15,006 nt of DNA, from contig CAKTFS010000032.1 of the NCBI GenBank assembly GCA_934561115.1, positions 1-15,006 on the forward strand, read 5' to 3'. The stretch is from an uncultured Faecalibacterium sp. Its GTDB lineage: Bacteria; Bacillota; Clostridia; Oscillospirales; Ruminococcaceae. The notes beneath the pieces were generated by a model. The model did no database searches, had not been told where the DNA came from, and saw nothing but the letters and a program-made list of their open reading frames with translations. Made by a program: the position numbers and the translations under genes. Positions 6,441 to 13,352 of the stretch are shown one piece after another (the first letter of the stretch is position 1; each line of letters opens with the position of its first letter).

Positions 6441-6541
6441 AAAACTCCTTCCGGCAGGTTCAGACGCCTTGCCGTACTGCCAAAGGCTCCCTCCCCGAGG
6501 GAGCTGGCTGCGAACAAGGTGAGCAGGCTGAGGGAGTTTCC
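6441..6541 (+). repeat. MITE-like CTCCCTC/GAGGGAG intergenic repeat in the trpS leader
   Basis: The ends are imperfect inverted repeats (AAACTCCTTC at 6442 and the complement of GAGGGAGTTT ending near 6539). Inside are GCTCCCTC-CCC-GAGGGAGC, a perfect 8-bp hairpin near 6486-6504, and the strings GAGCTGGCTGCG and AGGCTGAGGGAG. From memory, repeats of this style are very common between genes of gut Oscillospiraceae and Lachnospiraceae; I cannot count copies here. It ends 4-5 bases before the AAAAGGAGA ribosome region of trpS, so it is transcribed in the leader. Confidence 0.7.
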
Positions 6542-6559
6542 TGTCAAAAGGAGAACATC

Positions 6560-7621
6560 ATGAAAAAAGTTATTCTGACCGGCGACCGTCCCACCGGCCG
6601 CCTGCACGTTGGCCACTATGTCGGCTCTCTGAAGGAGCGGGTGCGGCTGCAGAACACCGGCGAGTACGACGAGATCTTTATCATGATCGCCGACGCGCAG
6701 GCGCTGACCGATAACGCCGACAACCCGGAGAAGGTGCGCCAGAACATCCTGCAGGTGGCGCTGGACTATCTGGCCTGCGGTCTGGATCCCAACAAGGTGC
6801 ACATCTTCATCCAGTCCATGGTGCCCCAGCTGACCGAGCTGAGCTTCTACTACCAGAATCTGGTCACCGTCAGCCGCCTGCAGCGCAACCCCACCGTGAA
6901 GAGCGAGATCCAGATGCGCAACTTCGAAGCCAGCATCCCTGTGGGCTTCTTCTGCTACCCCATCAGTCAGGCTGCCGATATCACCGCTTTTAAGGCTACC
7001 ACCGTGCCCGCAGGCGAGGACCAGAAGCCCATGATCGAGCAGTGCTGCGAGATCGTGCACAAGTTCAACTCTGTCTACGGCGAGACGCTGGTGGAGCCTG
7101 AGATCGTTCTGCCCCAGAACGCCGCCTGCCTGCGTCTGCCCGGCATTGACGGCAAGGCCAAGATGAGCAAGAGCCTTGGCAACTGCATCTACCTGTCTGA
7201 GGAGCCGGAGGATATCGAGAAGAAGGTCAAGTCCATGTTTACCGACCCCAACCACCTGCGCGTGCAGGACCCCGGCAAGGTGGAGGGCAACCCGGTGTTC
7301 ATCTATCTGGACGCTTTCTGCCGCCCCGAGCACTTTTCCGAGTTCTGGCCGGAGTACCAGAATCTGGACGAGGTCAAGGCGCACTATCAGCGCGGCGGTC
7401 TTGGCGATATGAAGGTGAAAAAGTTCCTGAACAGCGTCATGCAGGCTGAGCTGGAGCCCATCCGCACCCGCCGCAAGGAGTGGGAGCAGCGCCTGCCCGA
7501 GGTGGTGGAGATCCTGAAGGAGGGCAGCGCCTACGCCGAAAAGACCGCTGCCGCCACGCTGGACGAGGTGCGCAAGGCCATGCGCATCGACTACTTCGAG
7601 AACGATAACCTGCTGAAGTAA
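6560..7621 (+). CDS. trpS: Tryptophan--tRNA ligase
   Basis: This class I aminoacyl-tRNA synthetase charges tRNA-Trp with tryptophan using ATP in the cytoplasm. The 353-residue protein has the ATP-site motif HVGH (16-19, in GRLHVGHYVGSL) and KMSKS (201-205), plus the family pattern LTGDRPTG at the N-terminus. The TrpRS region around residues 135-165 (FCYPISQAADI, VPAGEDQKPMIE) is intact. The start ATG follows AAAAGGAGA at good spacing. It is a single-gene unit with its own promoter (6387-6415) and terminator (7630-7670). Its length is slightly above the 330-340 residues common in the family, and nothing appears broken. Confidence 0.97.
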   Translation: MKKVILTGDRPTGRLHVGHYVGSLKERVRLQNTGEYDEIFIMIADAQALTDNADNPEKVRQNILQVALDYLACGLDPNKVHIFIQSMVPQLTELSFYYQNLVTVSRLQRNPTVKSEIQMRNFEASIPVGFFCYPISQAADITAFKATTVPAGEDQKPMIEQCCEIVHKFNSVYGETLVEPEIVLPQNAACLRLPGIDGKAKMSKSLGNCIYLSEEPEDIEKKVKSMFTDPNHLRVQDPGKVEGNPVFIYLDAFCRPEHFSEFWPEYQNLDEVKAHYQRGGLGDMKVKKFLNSVMQAELEPIRTRRKEWEQRLPEVVEILKEGSAYAEKTAAATLDEVRKAMRIDYFENDNLLK

Positions 7622-7629
7622 GATCTATG

Positions 7630-7670
7630 AGAGAGCCCGAAACGCCTGCGGCGTTTCGGGCTCTCTTTTT
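7630..7670 (+). terminator. Intrinsic terminator of trpS
   Basis: A perfect 17-bp stem (7630-7646 with 7650-7666, core GAGAGCCCGAAACGCC) with loop TGC and a T tract. It starts nine bases after the trpS stop. Confidence 0.95.
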
Positions 7671-7690
7671 CGTAGTTTACGAAAACTGCA

Positions 7691-7719
7691 TAGAAAACAC
7701 GGGCAAACTGTGTTAAAAT
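7691..7719 (+). promoter_or_regulatory. Probable promoter of the 7778 SDR gene
   Basis: TAGAAA (7691-7696), a 17-bp spacer and TAAAAT (7714-7719), about 58 bp before the start codon. The -35 matches four of six consensus positions, so a moderate promoter is expected. Confidence 0.55.
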
Positions 7720-7777
7720 AGGGGCAACAAGTACAGAAAGCCCCGTTCTGGGGGGCTGAGAAAAAAGGAGAACCACC

Positions 7778-8551
7778 ATGCAAAAGACCATCTGGATCAC
7801 CGGCGCAAGCTCCGGCATCGGCCGGGAGTTTGCCCGCCGGTACGCCGCCATGGGCTGTCGGCTCATCCTGACCGCCCGCCGCGCCGACCGTTTGCAGGCT
7901 CTCGCCGAGGAGCTGCACGCAGCCCACGGCACGGAATGCCGCATCGAGACCGCCGACCTCTCCCGCACCGAGGAGTGCAGCCGCCTGTGTGAAGCACTGG
8001 CTGATGAACACATCAACATCTTCATCAACAACGCCGGTTTCGGCGTCTGCGGCAGCATTCTGGAAACGGAGGAAGCCCGCGAGGAAGAGATGATCCAGGT
8101 GAATGTTGCCGCCATGGCGCGGCTGTTCCGCGCCGTGGTGCGCAAGATGAACGCGCAGGGCGGCGGCACCATCCTGAATGTGGCGTCCTCTGCGGGTCTG
8201 CTGCCCGGCGGGCCCTATATGGCGGGCTACTACGCCAGCAAGGCCTATGTGGTCAGCATGACCCGCGGTGTGGCAGAGGAACTGCGGGAGATGCACAGCC
8301 CGGTCTACGTCTGCGCCCTCTGCCCGGGCCCGGTGGATACCGAGTTCAACGACCGCGCCGGGGTGGTGTTTGCCCTGCAGGGCATCACGCCCGAGCTGTG
8401 CGTGGAGGAAGCCCTGCTGGGCATGATGCACCGCAAGACCATCATTGTGCCCTCTGCCTTTATGCGGCTGTGCACCAGCGCCCAGCGCCTTGTGCCTATC
8501 CCCCTGCTGATGCCCATCGTAGCACGCCAGCAGAAGAAAAAGCTGGGGTAA
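7778..8551 (+). CDS. Short-chain dehydrogenase/reductase, substrate unknown
   Basis: A classical SDR oxidoreductase of 257 residues. The dinucleotide-binding motif TGASSGIG is at 8-15, followed at about 34 by ARR, which favours NADP(H). NNAG is at 84-87. The catalytic residues are Ser138 (in NVASSAG), Tyr151 and Lys155 (YYASK). The C-terminal 40 residues are hydrophobic and basic (PIPLLMPIVARQQKKK), as in the DltE/YqjQ-like subgroup, and may touch the membrane. The ATG follows GGAGAACCACC. It stands alone behind its own promoter, with no obvious terminator downstream. Substrate cannot be read from sequence. Confidence 0.9.
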   Translation: MQKTIWITGASSGIGREFARRYAAMGCRLILTARRADRLQALAEELHAAHGTECRIETADLSRTEECSRLCEALADEHINIFINNAGFGVCGSILETEEAREEEMIQVNVAAMARLFRAVVRKMNAQGGGTILNVASSAGLLPGGPYMAGYYASKAYVVSMTRGVAEELREMHSPVYVCALCPGPVDTEFNDRAGVVFALQGITPELCVEEALLGMMHRKTIIVPSAFMRLCTSAQRLVPIPLLMPIVARQQKKKLG

Positions 8552-8733
8552 AAGACAAAAGTCGTCCAAACTTGTCAACAAGCCCAAAGAAAGCCGGAAT
8601 ATCTTGTGCACCGTGACGAGGTGCGTCAGTCTGCACAAACTGCTGTGTTAAAAAGCAGCGAATCTGCGCATGATTCCGTGGCACAAAAACGAAAATCCAA
8701 AGATTTTACAATAAAACTTCACAAGAATGTGCC
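8552..8733 (+). other. Non-coding stretch upstream of the uronate promoter
   Basis: Part of the 323-bp gene-free region 8552-8874. It contains small hairpins (GCACC/GGTGC near 8598-8614, CTGCT/AGCAG near 8641-8659, GAATC/GATTC near 8660-8676), none followed by a proper T tract. I see no coding frame with a ribosome site and no clear terminator for the upstream SDR gene. The remainder, 8734-8874, is promoter, operator and untranslated leader. Confidence 0.4.
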
Positions 8734-8762
8734 TTGACACTTTCTGCAAAGGATGCTAGACT
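8734..8762 (+). promoter_or_regulatory. Promoter of the uronate catabolic SDR gene
   Basis: Perfect TTGACA (8734-8739), a 17-bp spacer and TAGACT (8757-8762) with an upstream TGC extension. Predicted transcription start near 8769, leaving about a 105-nt leader before the ATG at 8875. Confidence 0.8.
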
Positions 8763-8773
8763 GGTATACAAGT
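8760..8773 (+). promoter_or_regulatory. GntR/UxuR-type operator candidate
   Basis: ACTGGTATACAAGT is a 14-bp palindrome with one mismatched pair around the core GTATAC. It matches the TNGTATACNA style of operator recognised by FadR-subfamily GntR regulators such as UxuR/ExuR of hexuronate catabolism (from memory). It overlaps the -10 end and transcription start, the position of a repressor site. Confidence 0.5.
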
Positions 8774-8874
8774 AAGAGCGCACTCCGGCACGGCCGGATA
8801 CGACGCGCTTTGCAAAGCAGCACGGCTGCAATTTGCACCGTGTAGAATACGATTTTTGACAGGAGGACTTTATT

Positions 8875-9684
8875 ATGGCACAGTGCACTCCCAAATCTTT
8901 TGATCTGACCGGCAAGGTGGCGCTGATCACCGGCGCATCCTACGGCATCGGCATGGCAATTGCAAAGGCTATGGCAGCCAACGGCGCTACCATCGTGTTC
9001 AATGATATCAAGCAGGAGCTGGTGGACAAGGGTCTGGCTTCCTATGCAGAGGCAGGCATCAAGGCTCACGGCTACGTCTGCGACGTCACCGATGAGGACG
9101 CCGTCAACGCCATGGTGGCAAAGATCACCGAGGAAGTCGGCCACATCAACATTCTGGTCAACAACGCCGGTATCATCAAGCGCATCCCCATGACCGAGAT
9201 GAGCGCTGCTCAGTTCCGTCAGGTCATCGATGTTGATCTGAACGCTCCCTTCATCGTGGCAAAGGCCATCATCCCCGACATGATCGCACAGGGCGGCGGC
9301 AAGATCATCAACATCTGCTCCATGATGAGCGAGCTGGGCCGCGAGACCGTTTCTGCTTATGCAGCAGCAAAGGGCGGCCTGAAGATGCTGACCAAGAACA
9401 TCGCTTCCGAGTACGGCGCTTACAACATCCAGTGCAACGGCATCGGCCCCGGCTACATCGCTACCCCGCAGACCGCACCTCTGCGCGAGATCCAGCCCGA
9501 CGGCAGCCGTCACCCCTTCGACCAGTTCATCGTTGCCAAGACCCCCGCAGGCCGCTGGGGCGAGGCCGAGGATCTGGGCGGACCCGCTGTGTTCCTGGCA
9601 TCTGAGGCTTCTGACTTTGTCAACGGCCTGATCCTGTATGTGGACGGCGGTATTCTGGCCTACATCGGCAAGCAGCCCCAGTAA
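8875..9684 (+). CDS. dhuD: SDR oxidoreductase, DhuD-like (gluconate 5-dehydrogenase family)
   Basis: A 269-residue NAD(P)-dependent short-chain dehydrogenase. TGASYGIG is at 19-26, NNAG at 96-99, catalytic Ser149, Tyr162 and Lys166. Automatic labels would say gluconate 5-dehydrogenase (IdnO), because GRETVSAYAAAKGGLKMLTK and the C-terminal LYVDGGILAYIGKQP are typical of that group. The streptococcal members lying next to an RpiB-like isomerase are DhuD, which reduces 3-deoxy-2,5-hexodiulosonate to 2-keto-3-deoxygluconate. Here a KdgF-like cupin and an RpiB-fold isomerase follow, so DhuD is the better functional call, by context. ATG 8875 follows ACAGGAGGAC. Its promoter carries a GntR-type palindrome, and a terminator lies 33 bp downstream. 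Confidence 0.85.
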   Translation: MAQCTPKSFDLTGKVALITGASYGIGMAIAKAMAANGATIVFNDIKQELVDKGLASYAEAGIKAHGYVCDVTDEDAVNAMVAKITEEVGHINILVNNAGIIKRIPMTEMSAAQFRQVIDVDLNAPFIVAKAIIPDMIAQGGGKIINICSMMSELGRETVSAYAAAKGGLKMLTKNIASEYGAYNIQCNGIGPGYIATPQTAPLREIQPDGSRHPFDQFIVAKTPAGRWGEAEDLGGPAVFLASEASDFVNGLILYVDGGILAYIGKQPQ

Positions 9685-9716
9685 GCGCTGAGGGCACTCC
9701 GCAGTTCTGACCCCCG

Positions 9717-9752
9717 GGGACTGCCGCACAGCGTTGTGTGGCAGTCCCTTTT
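9717..9752 (+). terminator. Intrinsic terminator between the SDR and cupin genes
   Basis: A 14-bp stem with one G-U (GGGACTGCCGCACA with TGTGTGGCAGTCCC), loop GCGT, then TTTT. The T run is short, so readthrough to the cupin gene is possible. Confidence 0.8.
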
Positions 9753-9756
9753 GCAT

Positions 9757-9785
9757 TTGTACGGGAAAGGATGTTATGCTATAAT
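9757..9785 (+). promoter_or_regulatory. Extended -10 promoter overlapping the cupin start codon
   Basis: TATGCTATAAT is a perfect extended -10 (TATAAT at 9780-9785), with a weak TTGTAC 17 bp upstream. The TATAAT shares its last two bases with the ATG at 9784, so RNA from here would start near 9792, inside the cupin reading frame. It may drive the downstream isomerase gene, or be a chance match. Confidence 0.35.
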
Positions 9786-10128
9786 GGAAAAAGCACATCA
9801 GGATATCCCTTGGGTGCCCCATGCCGAAATTTCCCCGGAGCCCTGCGGCCCCGGGGTGCAGCGCCGCGTGCTGGCCTACAGCAAGGACGCCATGTGCGTG
9901 GAAAACACCTTTGAGACCGGCGGCGTGGGTGCCATGCACTGCCACCCTCACACCCAGATCACCTATATCGTCTCCGGGCGGTACCGCTTTACCATCGGGG
10001 ATGAGACCCGGGAGGTAGGCCCCGGCGACACCCTGCTCAAGCAGAACGGCGTCATGCACGGCTGTGTCTGTCTGGAGGGCGGCGTGATGCTGGATTTCTT
10101 TACCCCCATGCGGGAGGACTTTGTATAA
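9784..10128 (+). CDS. kdgF: KdgF-like cupin, unsaturated uronate ring-opening protein
   Basis: KdgF-type cupins speed the opening of cyclic unsaturated uronates to the linear 5-keto-4-deoxyuronate. The 114-residue single-domain cupin has probable metal ligands His52, His54, Gln58 and His92 (MHCHPHTQ and GVMHG). C-terminal Asp104, Phe106 and Arg110 (LDFFTPMREDF) have the same spacing as the catalytic Asp102/Phe104/Arg108 that I recall for Yersinia KdgF. The N-terminal DIPW and RRVLAY also fit. The start is ATG 9784: the frame extends upstream into the terminator, and an AGGA lies 12 bases before the ATG, a rather long spacing. It lies between the DhuD-like and DhuI-like genes, which act on its product. 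A generic cupin of other function is less likely. Confidence 0.85.
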   Translation: MEKAHQDIPWVPHAEISPEPCGPGVQRRVLAYSKDAMCVENTFETGGVGAMHCHPHTQITYIVSGRYRFTIGDETREVGPGDTLLKQNGVMHGCVCLEGGVMLDFFTPMREDFV

Positions 10129-10171
10129 TACCTGCATACAGCAGGGAAAAATAAGAAGGAGAACCATTGTT

Positions 10172-10807
10172 ATGAAGATCGCACTTATCAACGAGAACAG
10201 TCAGGCCGCCAAGAACGGCATCATTGAAGCCGCCCTGAAGAAGGTGGTGGAGCCCATGGGCCACGAGGTGGTCAACTACGGCATGTACGCCGCCGATGAC
10301 GCTGCACAGCTGACCTATGTGCAGTGCGGCATTCTGGCTGCCATCCTGCTGAACAGCGGCGCTGCGGACTACGTCGTTACCGGCTGCGGCACCGGCGAGG
10401 GCGCCATGCTGGCACTGAACAGCTTCCCCGGCGTTATCTGCGGCCATGTGGAGGACCCCGTGGATGCCTACACCTTTGCCCACGTCAACGACGGAAACGC
10501 CGTTGCCATGCCCTTTGCCAAGGGCTTCGGCTGGGGCGGCGAGCTGAACCTTGAGTACTGCTTCGAGAAGCTGTTTGGCTTTGGCCACGGTCAGGGCTAC
10601 CCCAAGGAGCGCGTTGTGCCCGAGCAGCGCAACAAGAAGATCCTGGACGGCGTGCGCGCTGCCACCTTCAAGCCCCTGATCGAGTGCCTGAAGAGCATTG
10701 ATCAGGAGCTGCTGAAGGGCGCTGTGGCCGGTGCAAAGTTCTCTGAGCTGTTCTTCGCCTCCTGCAAGGACGAGGAGCTGGCCGCCTACGTCAAGACCCT
10801 GCTGTAA
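10172..10807 (+). CDS. dhuI: RpiB/LacA/LacB-family isomerase, DhuI-like
   Basis: A 211-residue RpiB-fold isomerase. GCGTGEG (71-77) matches the catalytic-cysteine loop of the family, followed by PGVICGHVEDP and NDGNAVAMPF (106-115). It is longer than typical RpiB or LacB (about 145-170 residues), with a C-terminal extension in which residues near 146-160 read ERVVPEQRNKKILDG. That length fits streptococcal DhuI, which isomerises 4-deoxy-5-keto-uronate from unsaturated glucuronate or iduronate. With the KdgF-like and DhuD-like neighbours this is the preferred call; ribose-5-phosphate isomerase is less likely. ATG 10172 follows AAGGAG. The gene lies 43 bp after the cupin and 15 bp before a small membrane protein gene. 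Confidence 0.83.
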   Translation: MKIALINENSQAAKNGIIEAALKKVVEPMGHEVVNYGMYAADDAAQLTYVQCGILAAILLNSGAADYVVTGCGTGEGAMLALNSFPGVICGHVEDPVDAYTFAHVNDGNAVAMPFAKGFGWGGELNLEYCFEKLFGFGHGQGYPKERVVPEQRNKKILDGVRAATFKPLIECLKSIDQELLKGAVAGAKFSELFFASCKDEELAAYVKTLL

Positions 10808-10822
10808 GCTGCGGAGGAGACC

Positions 10823-11239
10823 ATGCAAGGACTGACTCTGTTCAACCTGAACCTCACCCACCTGTTGGATGCCTTTCTGGAAACTGCAGTGCCCATGATC
10901 GCCGGTCTTGCCGAGGTGGTGGGTCTGTTCATCATCATCACCAGTCTGGCCAAGGCTACTTTCTACTATGTCCGCGCCACCTTCTTCAACGACCACCGGG
11001 ACTTCCACCATGAAATGAGCAGCGGCCTGACCACCGCGCTGGAATTTCTGATGTCGGCAGAGATCGCCAAGACCTTTTTGCTGCAGAATCTGGAGTCGGT
11101 GGTGCCGCTGGCGGCTACCTTTGCGCTGCGCGCCCTGATGAGCCTGCTGCTGCACTGGGAGATGGAGGGCGGCCACCGCTCGGCCAACGCCAAGGAAAAG
11201 GACAAGTCCGAGCCCCCGAAGGACGGCGAAAAGGGCTGA
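10823..11239 (+). CDS. Small membrane protein, DUF1622-like
   Basis: A 138-residue protein with hydrophobic segments at about 18-42 and 92-112 and a more amphipathic one near 66-80, so two or three membrane spans. The middle contains GLTTALEFLMSAEIAKTFL, resembling the LEFLLAADII pattern of DUF1622 proteins. The last 25 residues are highly charged (KEKDKSEPPKDGEKG) and likely cytoplasmic. The start has an excellent GGAGGAG site and lies 15 bp after the isomerase gene, so it is co-transcribed with the uronate genes. Function is unknown. It may only be the tail gene of that transcript. Confidence 0.8.
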   Translation: MQGLTLFNLNLTHLLDAFLETAVPMIAGLAEVVGLFIIITSLAKATFYYVRATFFNDHRDFHHEMSSGLTTALEFLMSAEIAKTFLLQNLESVVPLAATFALRALMSLLLHWEMEGGHRSANAKEKDKSEPPKDGEKG

Positions 11240-11317
11240 CAGGCAAAACATTTGCCAAACTTTAGCAGGGCAAAGTTTTCCCGTATTGTGAAAAACGTAA
11301 AACCTTGAGATGAATAC

Positions 11318-11346
11318 TTGACAGGTTTGCACAAAGAGGCTATACT
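11318..11346 (+). promoter_or_regulatory. Promoter of the ammonium transporter gene
   Basis: Perfect TTGACA (11318-11323), a 17-bp spacer and TATACT (11341-11346). Predicted start near 11353, giving a leader of about 120 nt that holds an intrinsic terminator. Confidence 0.85.
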
Positions 11347-11364
11347 CGTGCCATCGAAAGCAAA

Positions 11365-11398
11365 GGCGCTGACGGAAGCAATTCCGCCAGCGCCTTTT
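11365..11398 (+). terminator. Leader terminator (attenuator) upstream of amt
   Basis: GGCGCTG/CAGCGCC plus CGGAA/TTCCG, separated by one A-C mismatch, with a GCAA (GNRA) tetraloop, then TTTTGTGTTTT. It begins about 12 nt after the predicted transcription start and lies 77 bp before amt, so the amt transcript must read through it. Confidence 0.75.
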
Positions 11399-11474
11399 GT
11401 GTTTTCGGGGATACTGCCGCACGGAGAGAATAGAGGGCTCCCTGTGCAAAAAACGACCGTAGGAGGTAGGAAAA

Positions 11475-13214
11475 ATGTTCAACTCCGTCAACACCTGCTG
11501 GACGCTCGTGGGAGCGTTCCTAGTGTACTTCATGCAGGCCGGATTCGCCCTATGCGAGGCCGGCTTCACCCGGGCAAAGAACACCGGCAACATCCTGATG
11601 AAAAACATGATGGATTTCTGCATCGGCACGCCCTGCTACTGGCTCATCGGCTTCGGCCTGATGTTCGGCGGCACCGGCGCACTGATCGGCGGTTTCGATC
11701 CCTTCATTCAGGGCGATTACAGCCATCTGGGTCTGGATATCCCCCTGTGGGTGTACATCGTGTTCCAGACCGTGTTCTGCGCCACGGCAGCCACCATCGT
11801 CTCCGGTTCCATGGCCGAGCGCACCAACTTCAAGGCCTACTGCGTGTACTCCGCCGCCATCTCGCTGGTGGTGTACCCCATCTGCGGCCACTGGATGTGG
11901 GGCGGCGGCTGGCTGCAGAGCATGGGCTTCCACGATTTTGCAGGCTCCGCAGCCGTGCATAACGTGGGCGGCGTCATCGCTCTGCTGGGCGCTTGGATGC
12001 TGGGTCCCCGTATTGGCAAGTACGATAAGAACGGCAATCCCCACGCCATCCCCGGCCACAACCTGACCGCCGGTGCTCTGGGCGTGTTCATTCTGTGGTT
12101 CTGCTGGTTCGGCTTCAACGGCGGCTCTTCCCTGAGCCTGTCCACCGATGCCACCATGACCCTGACCGGTCTGGTCTGCTTCAACACCAACCTCGCCGCA
12201 GCCGTTGCTACCTGCGTGACCATGATCTTTACCTGGCTGCGCTACGGCAAGCCGGACGTCTCCATGACTCTGAACGGTTCTCTGGCAGGCCTTGTGGCCA
12301 TTACCGCCAGCTGCGATACCGTCTCCCCCTTCGGCGCCTTCTTCATCGGCTTTGTGGCCGGTATCCTTGTGGTGCTGAGCGTGGAATTCTTCGATAAGAT
12401 CGCCAAGGTGGATGACCCCGTAGGTGCTGTTTCCGTCCACTTTGCAAACGGCGTCTGGGGCACCATTGCGGTGGGTCTGTTCTCCACCGGTGACAACACC
12501 GCCCATGCCGGTCTGTTCTACGGCGGCGGTCTGGCACAGCTGGGCACCCAGCTGCTGGGTCTGGTCTGCGTGGATGCCTATGTTGTGATCGTGATGTTCA
12601 TCATCTTTAAGATCATTGATAAGACCATTGGTCTGCGTGTGCCCGCTGAGGTAGAGATCGACGGTCTGGACATTCACGAGCACGGTCTGGCTTCCGCTTA
12701 TGCAGGCTTTGCCATCTCGGATGCAAACTCCGCTGCCATGACCCCCAACGAGAACACCGATCTGGGTGAGGATGACGTCACCAAGGCGACCGCAACGCAG
12801 ATGGATGCAGCCGTGCCGGTGGTGCGCGAGCCCGTGATCCACGATGGCGTCTACGACACCGGTATGCATAAGGTGTCCATCATTGCAAAGCTGGCAAAGT
12901 TCGATCAGCTCAAGACCGCCCTGAATGATCTGGGCGTCACCGGCATGACCGTAACACAGGTCATGGGCTGCGGCATCCAGAAGGGCACCCCTGAAAAGTA
13001 CCGCGGCGTGCCGGTGGATACCACCCTGCTGCCCAAGATCAAGGTGGAAGTCATCGTCTCCCGCATCAGCGTGGACGCTGTGGTGGAAGCTGCCAAGAAG
13101 GCACTGTACACCGGCCACATCGGCGATGGCAAGATCTTTGTCTACAACGTGACCCGTGTGGTCAAGATCCGCACCGGCGAGGAAGATTACGCCGCTCTGC
13201 AGGATGTGGAGTAA
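11475..13214 (+). CDS. amt: Ammonium transporter Amt fused to a C-terminal P-II regulatory domain
   Basis: This 579-residue fusion joins an ammonium channel to its own regulator. The Amt part (about 1-395) has multiple membrane segments, Asp154 and His162 in HDFAGSAAVHN, and the second pore histidine His322 in VSVHFANGVWG: the twin-His pair of Amt channels. A linker of about 60 residues leads to a complete P-II domain (464-579) with GMTVTQV, the T-loop and B-loop TGHIGDGKIFV. The T-loop reads YRGVPV; the position of the uridylylated Tyr51 of E. coli GlnB is Val514, so GlnD-type modification is not expected, and ATP/2-oxoglutarate control remains possible. ATG 11475 follows AGGAGGT. It is monocistronic, behind a promoter and attenuator. 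Confidence 0.95.
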   Translation: MFNSVNTCWTLVGAFLVYFMQAGFALCEAGFTRAKNTGNILMKNMMDFCIGTPCYWLIGFGLMFGGTGALIGGFDPFIQGDYSHLGLDIPLWVYIVFQTVFCATAATIVSGSMAERTNFKAYCVYSAAISLVVYPICGHWMWGGGWLQSMGFHDFAGSAAVHNVGGVIALLGAWMLGPRIGKYDKNGNPHAIPGHNLTAGALGVFILWFCWFGFNGGSSLSLSTDATMTLTGLVCFNTNLAAAVATCVTMIFTWLRYGKPDVSMTLNGSLAGLVAITASCDTVSPFGAFFIGFVAGILVVLSVEFFDKIAKVDDPVGAVSVHFANGVWGTIAVGLFSTGDNTAHAGLFYGGGLAQLGTQLLGLVCVDAYVVIVMFIIFKIIDKTIGLRVPAEVEIDGLDIHEHGLASAYAGFAISDANSAAMTPNENTDLGEDDVTKATATQMDAAVPVVREPVIHDGVYDTGMHKVSIIAKLAKFDQLKTALNDLGVTGMTVTQVMGCGIQKGTPEKYRGVPVDTTLLPKIKVEVIVSRISVDAVVEAAKKALYTGHIGDGKIFVYNVTRVVKIRTGEEDYAALQDVE

Positions 13215-13352
13215 ACGCTCCGCCAATCTTTCCGCTGTTCCCGCTGCGGCGGCAGTCCGGCTGCTCCGACACAGTCCCCGCCGCCCGGCGTGACAGATAG
13301 ATCGTTCTCCTTTTTCCTTTTCCTTTTTTTGTTCGAGTCAACAGTAAGTCGA

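Noticed and set aside
6416..6559. T-box riboswitch before trpS
   Set aside because: No AGGGTGG-like T-box sequence or specifier stem was found; the leader is mostly the MITE-like repeat.
8719..10191. A 490-codon open frame on the minus strand
   Set aside because: It runs antisense to the SDR and cupin genes and reads as His/Gly/Ala-rich low-complexity protein. The opposite strand has clear families with motifs and ribosome sites.
10172..10807. Ribose-5-phosphate isomerase B or LacA/LacB galactose-6-phosphate isomerase
   Set aside because: The protein is too long, there is no pentose or tagatose pathway gene nearby, and the neighbours fit uronate catabolism.
11550..13226. A 558-codon open frame on the minus strand
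   Set aside because: It is the shadow of the Amt-P-II gene in a G+C-rich sequence, with no family signature and no ribosome site.
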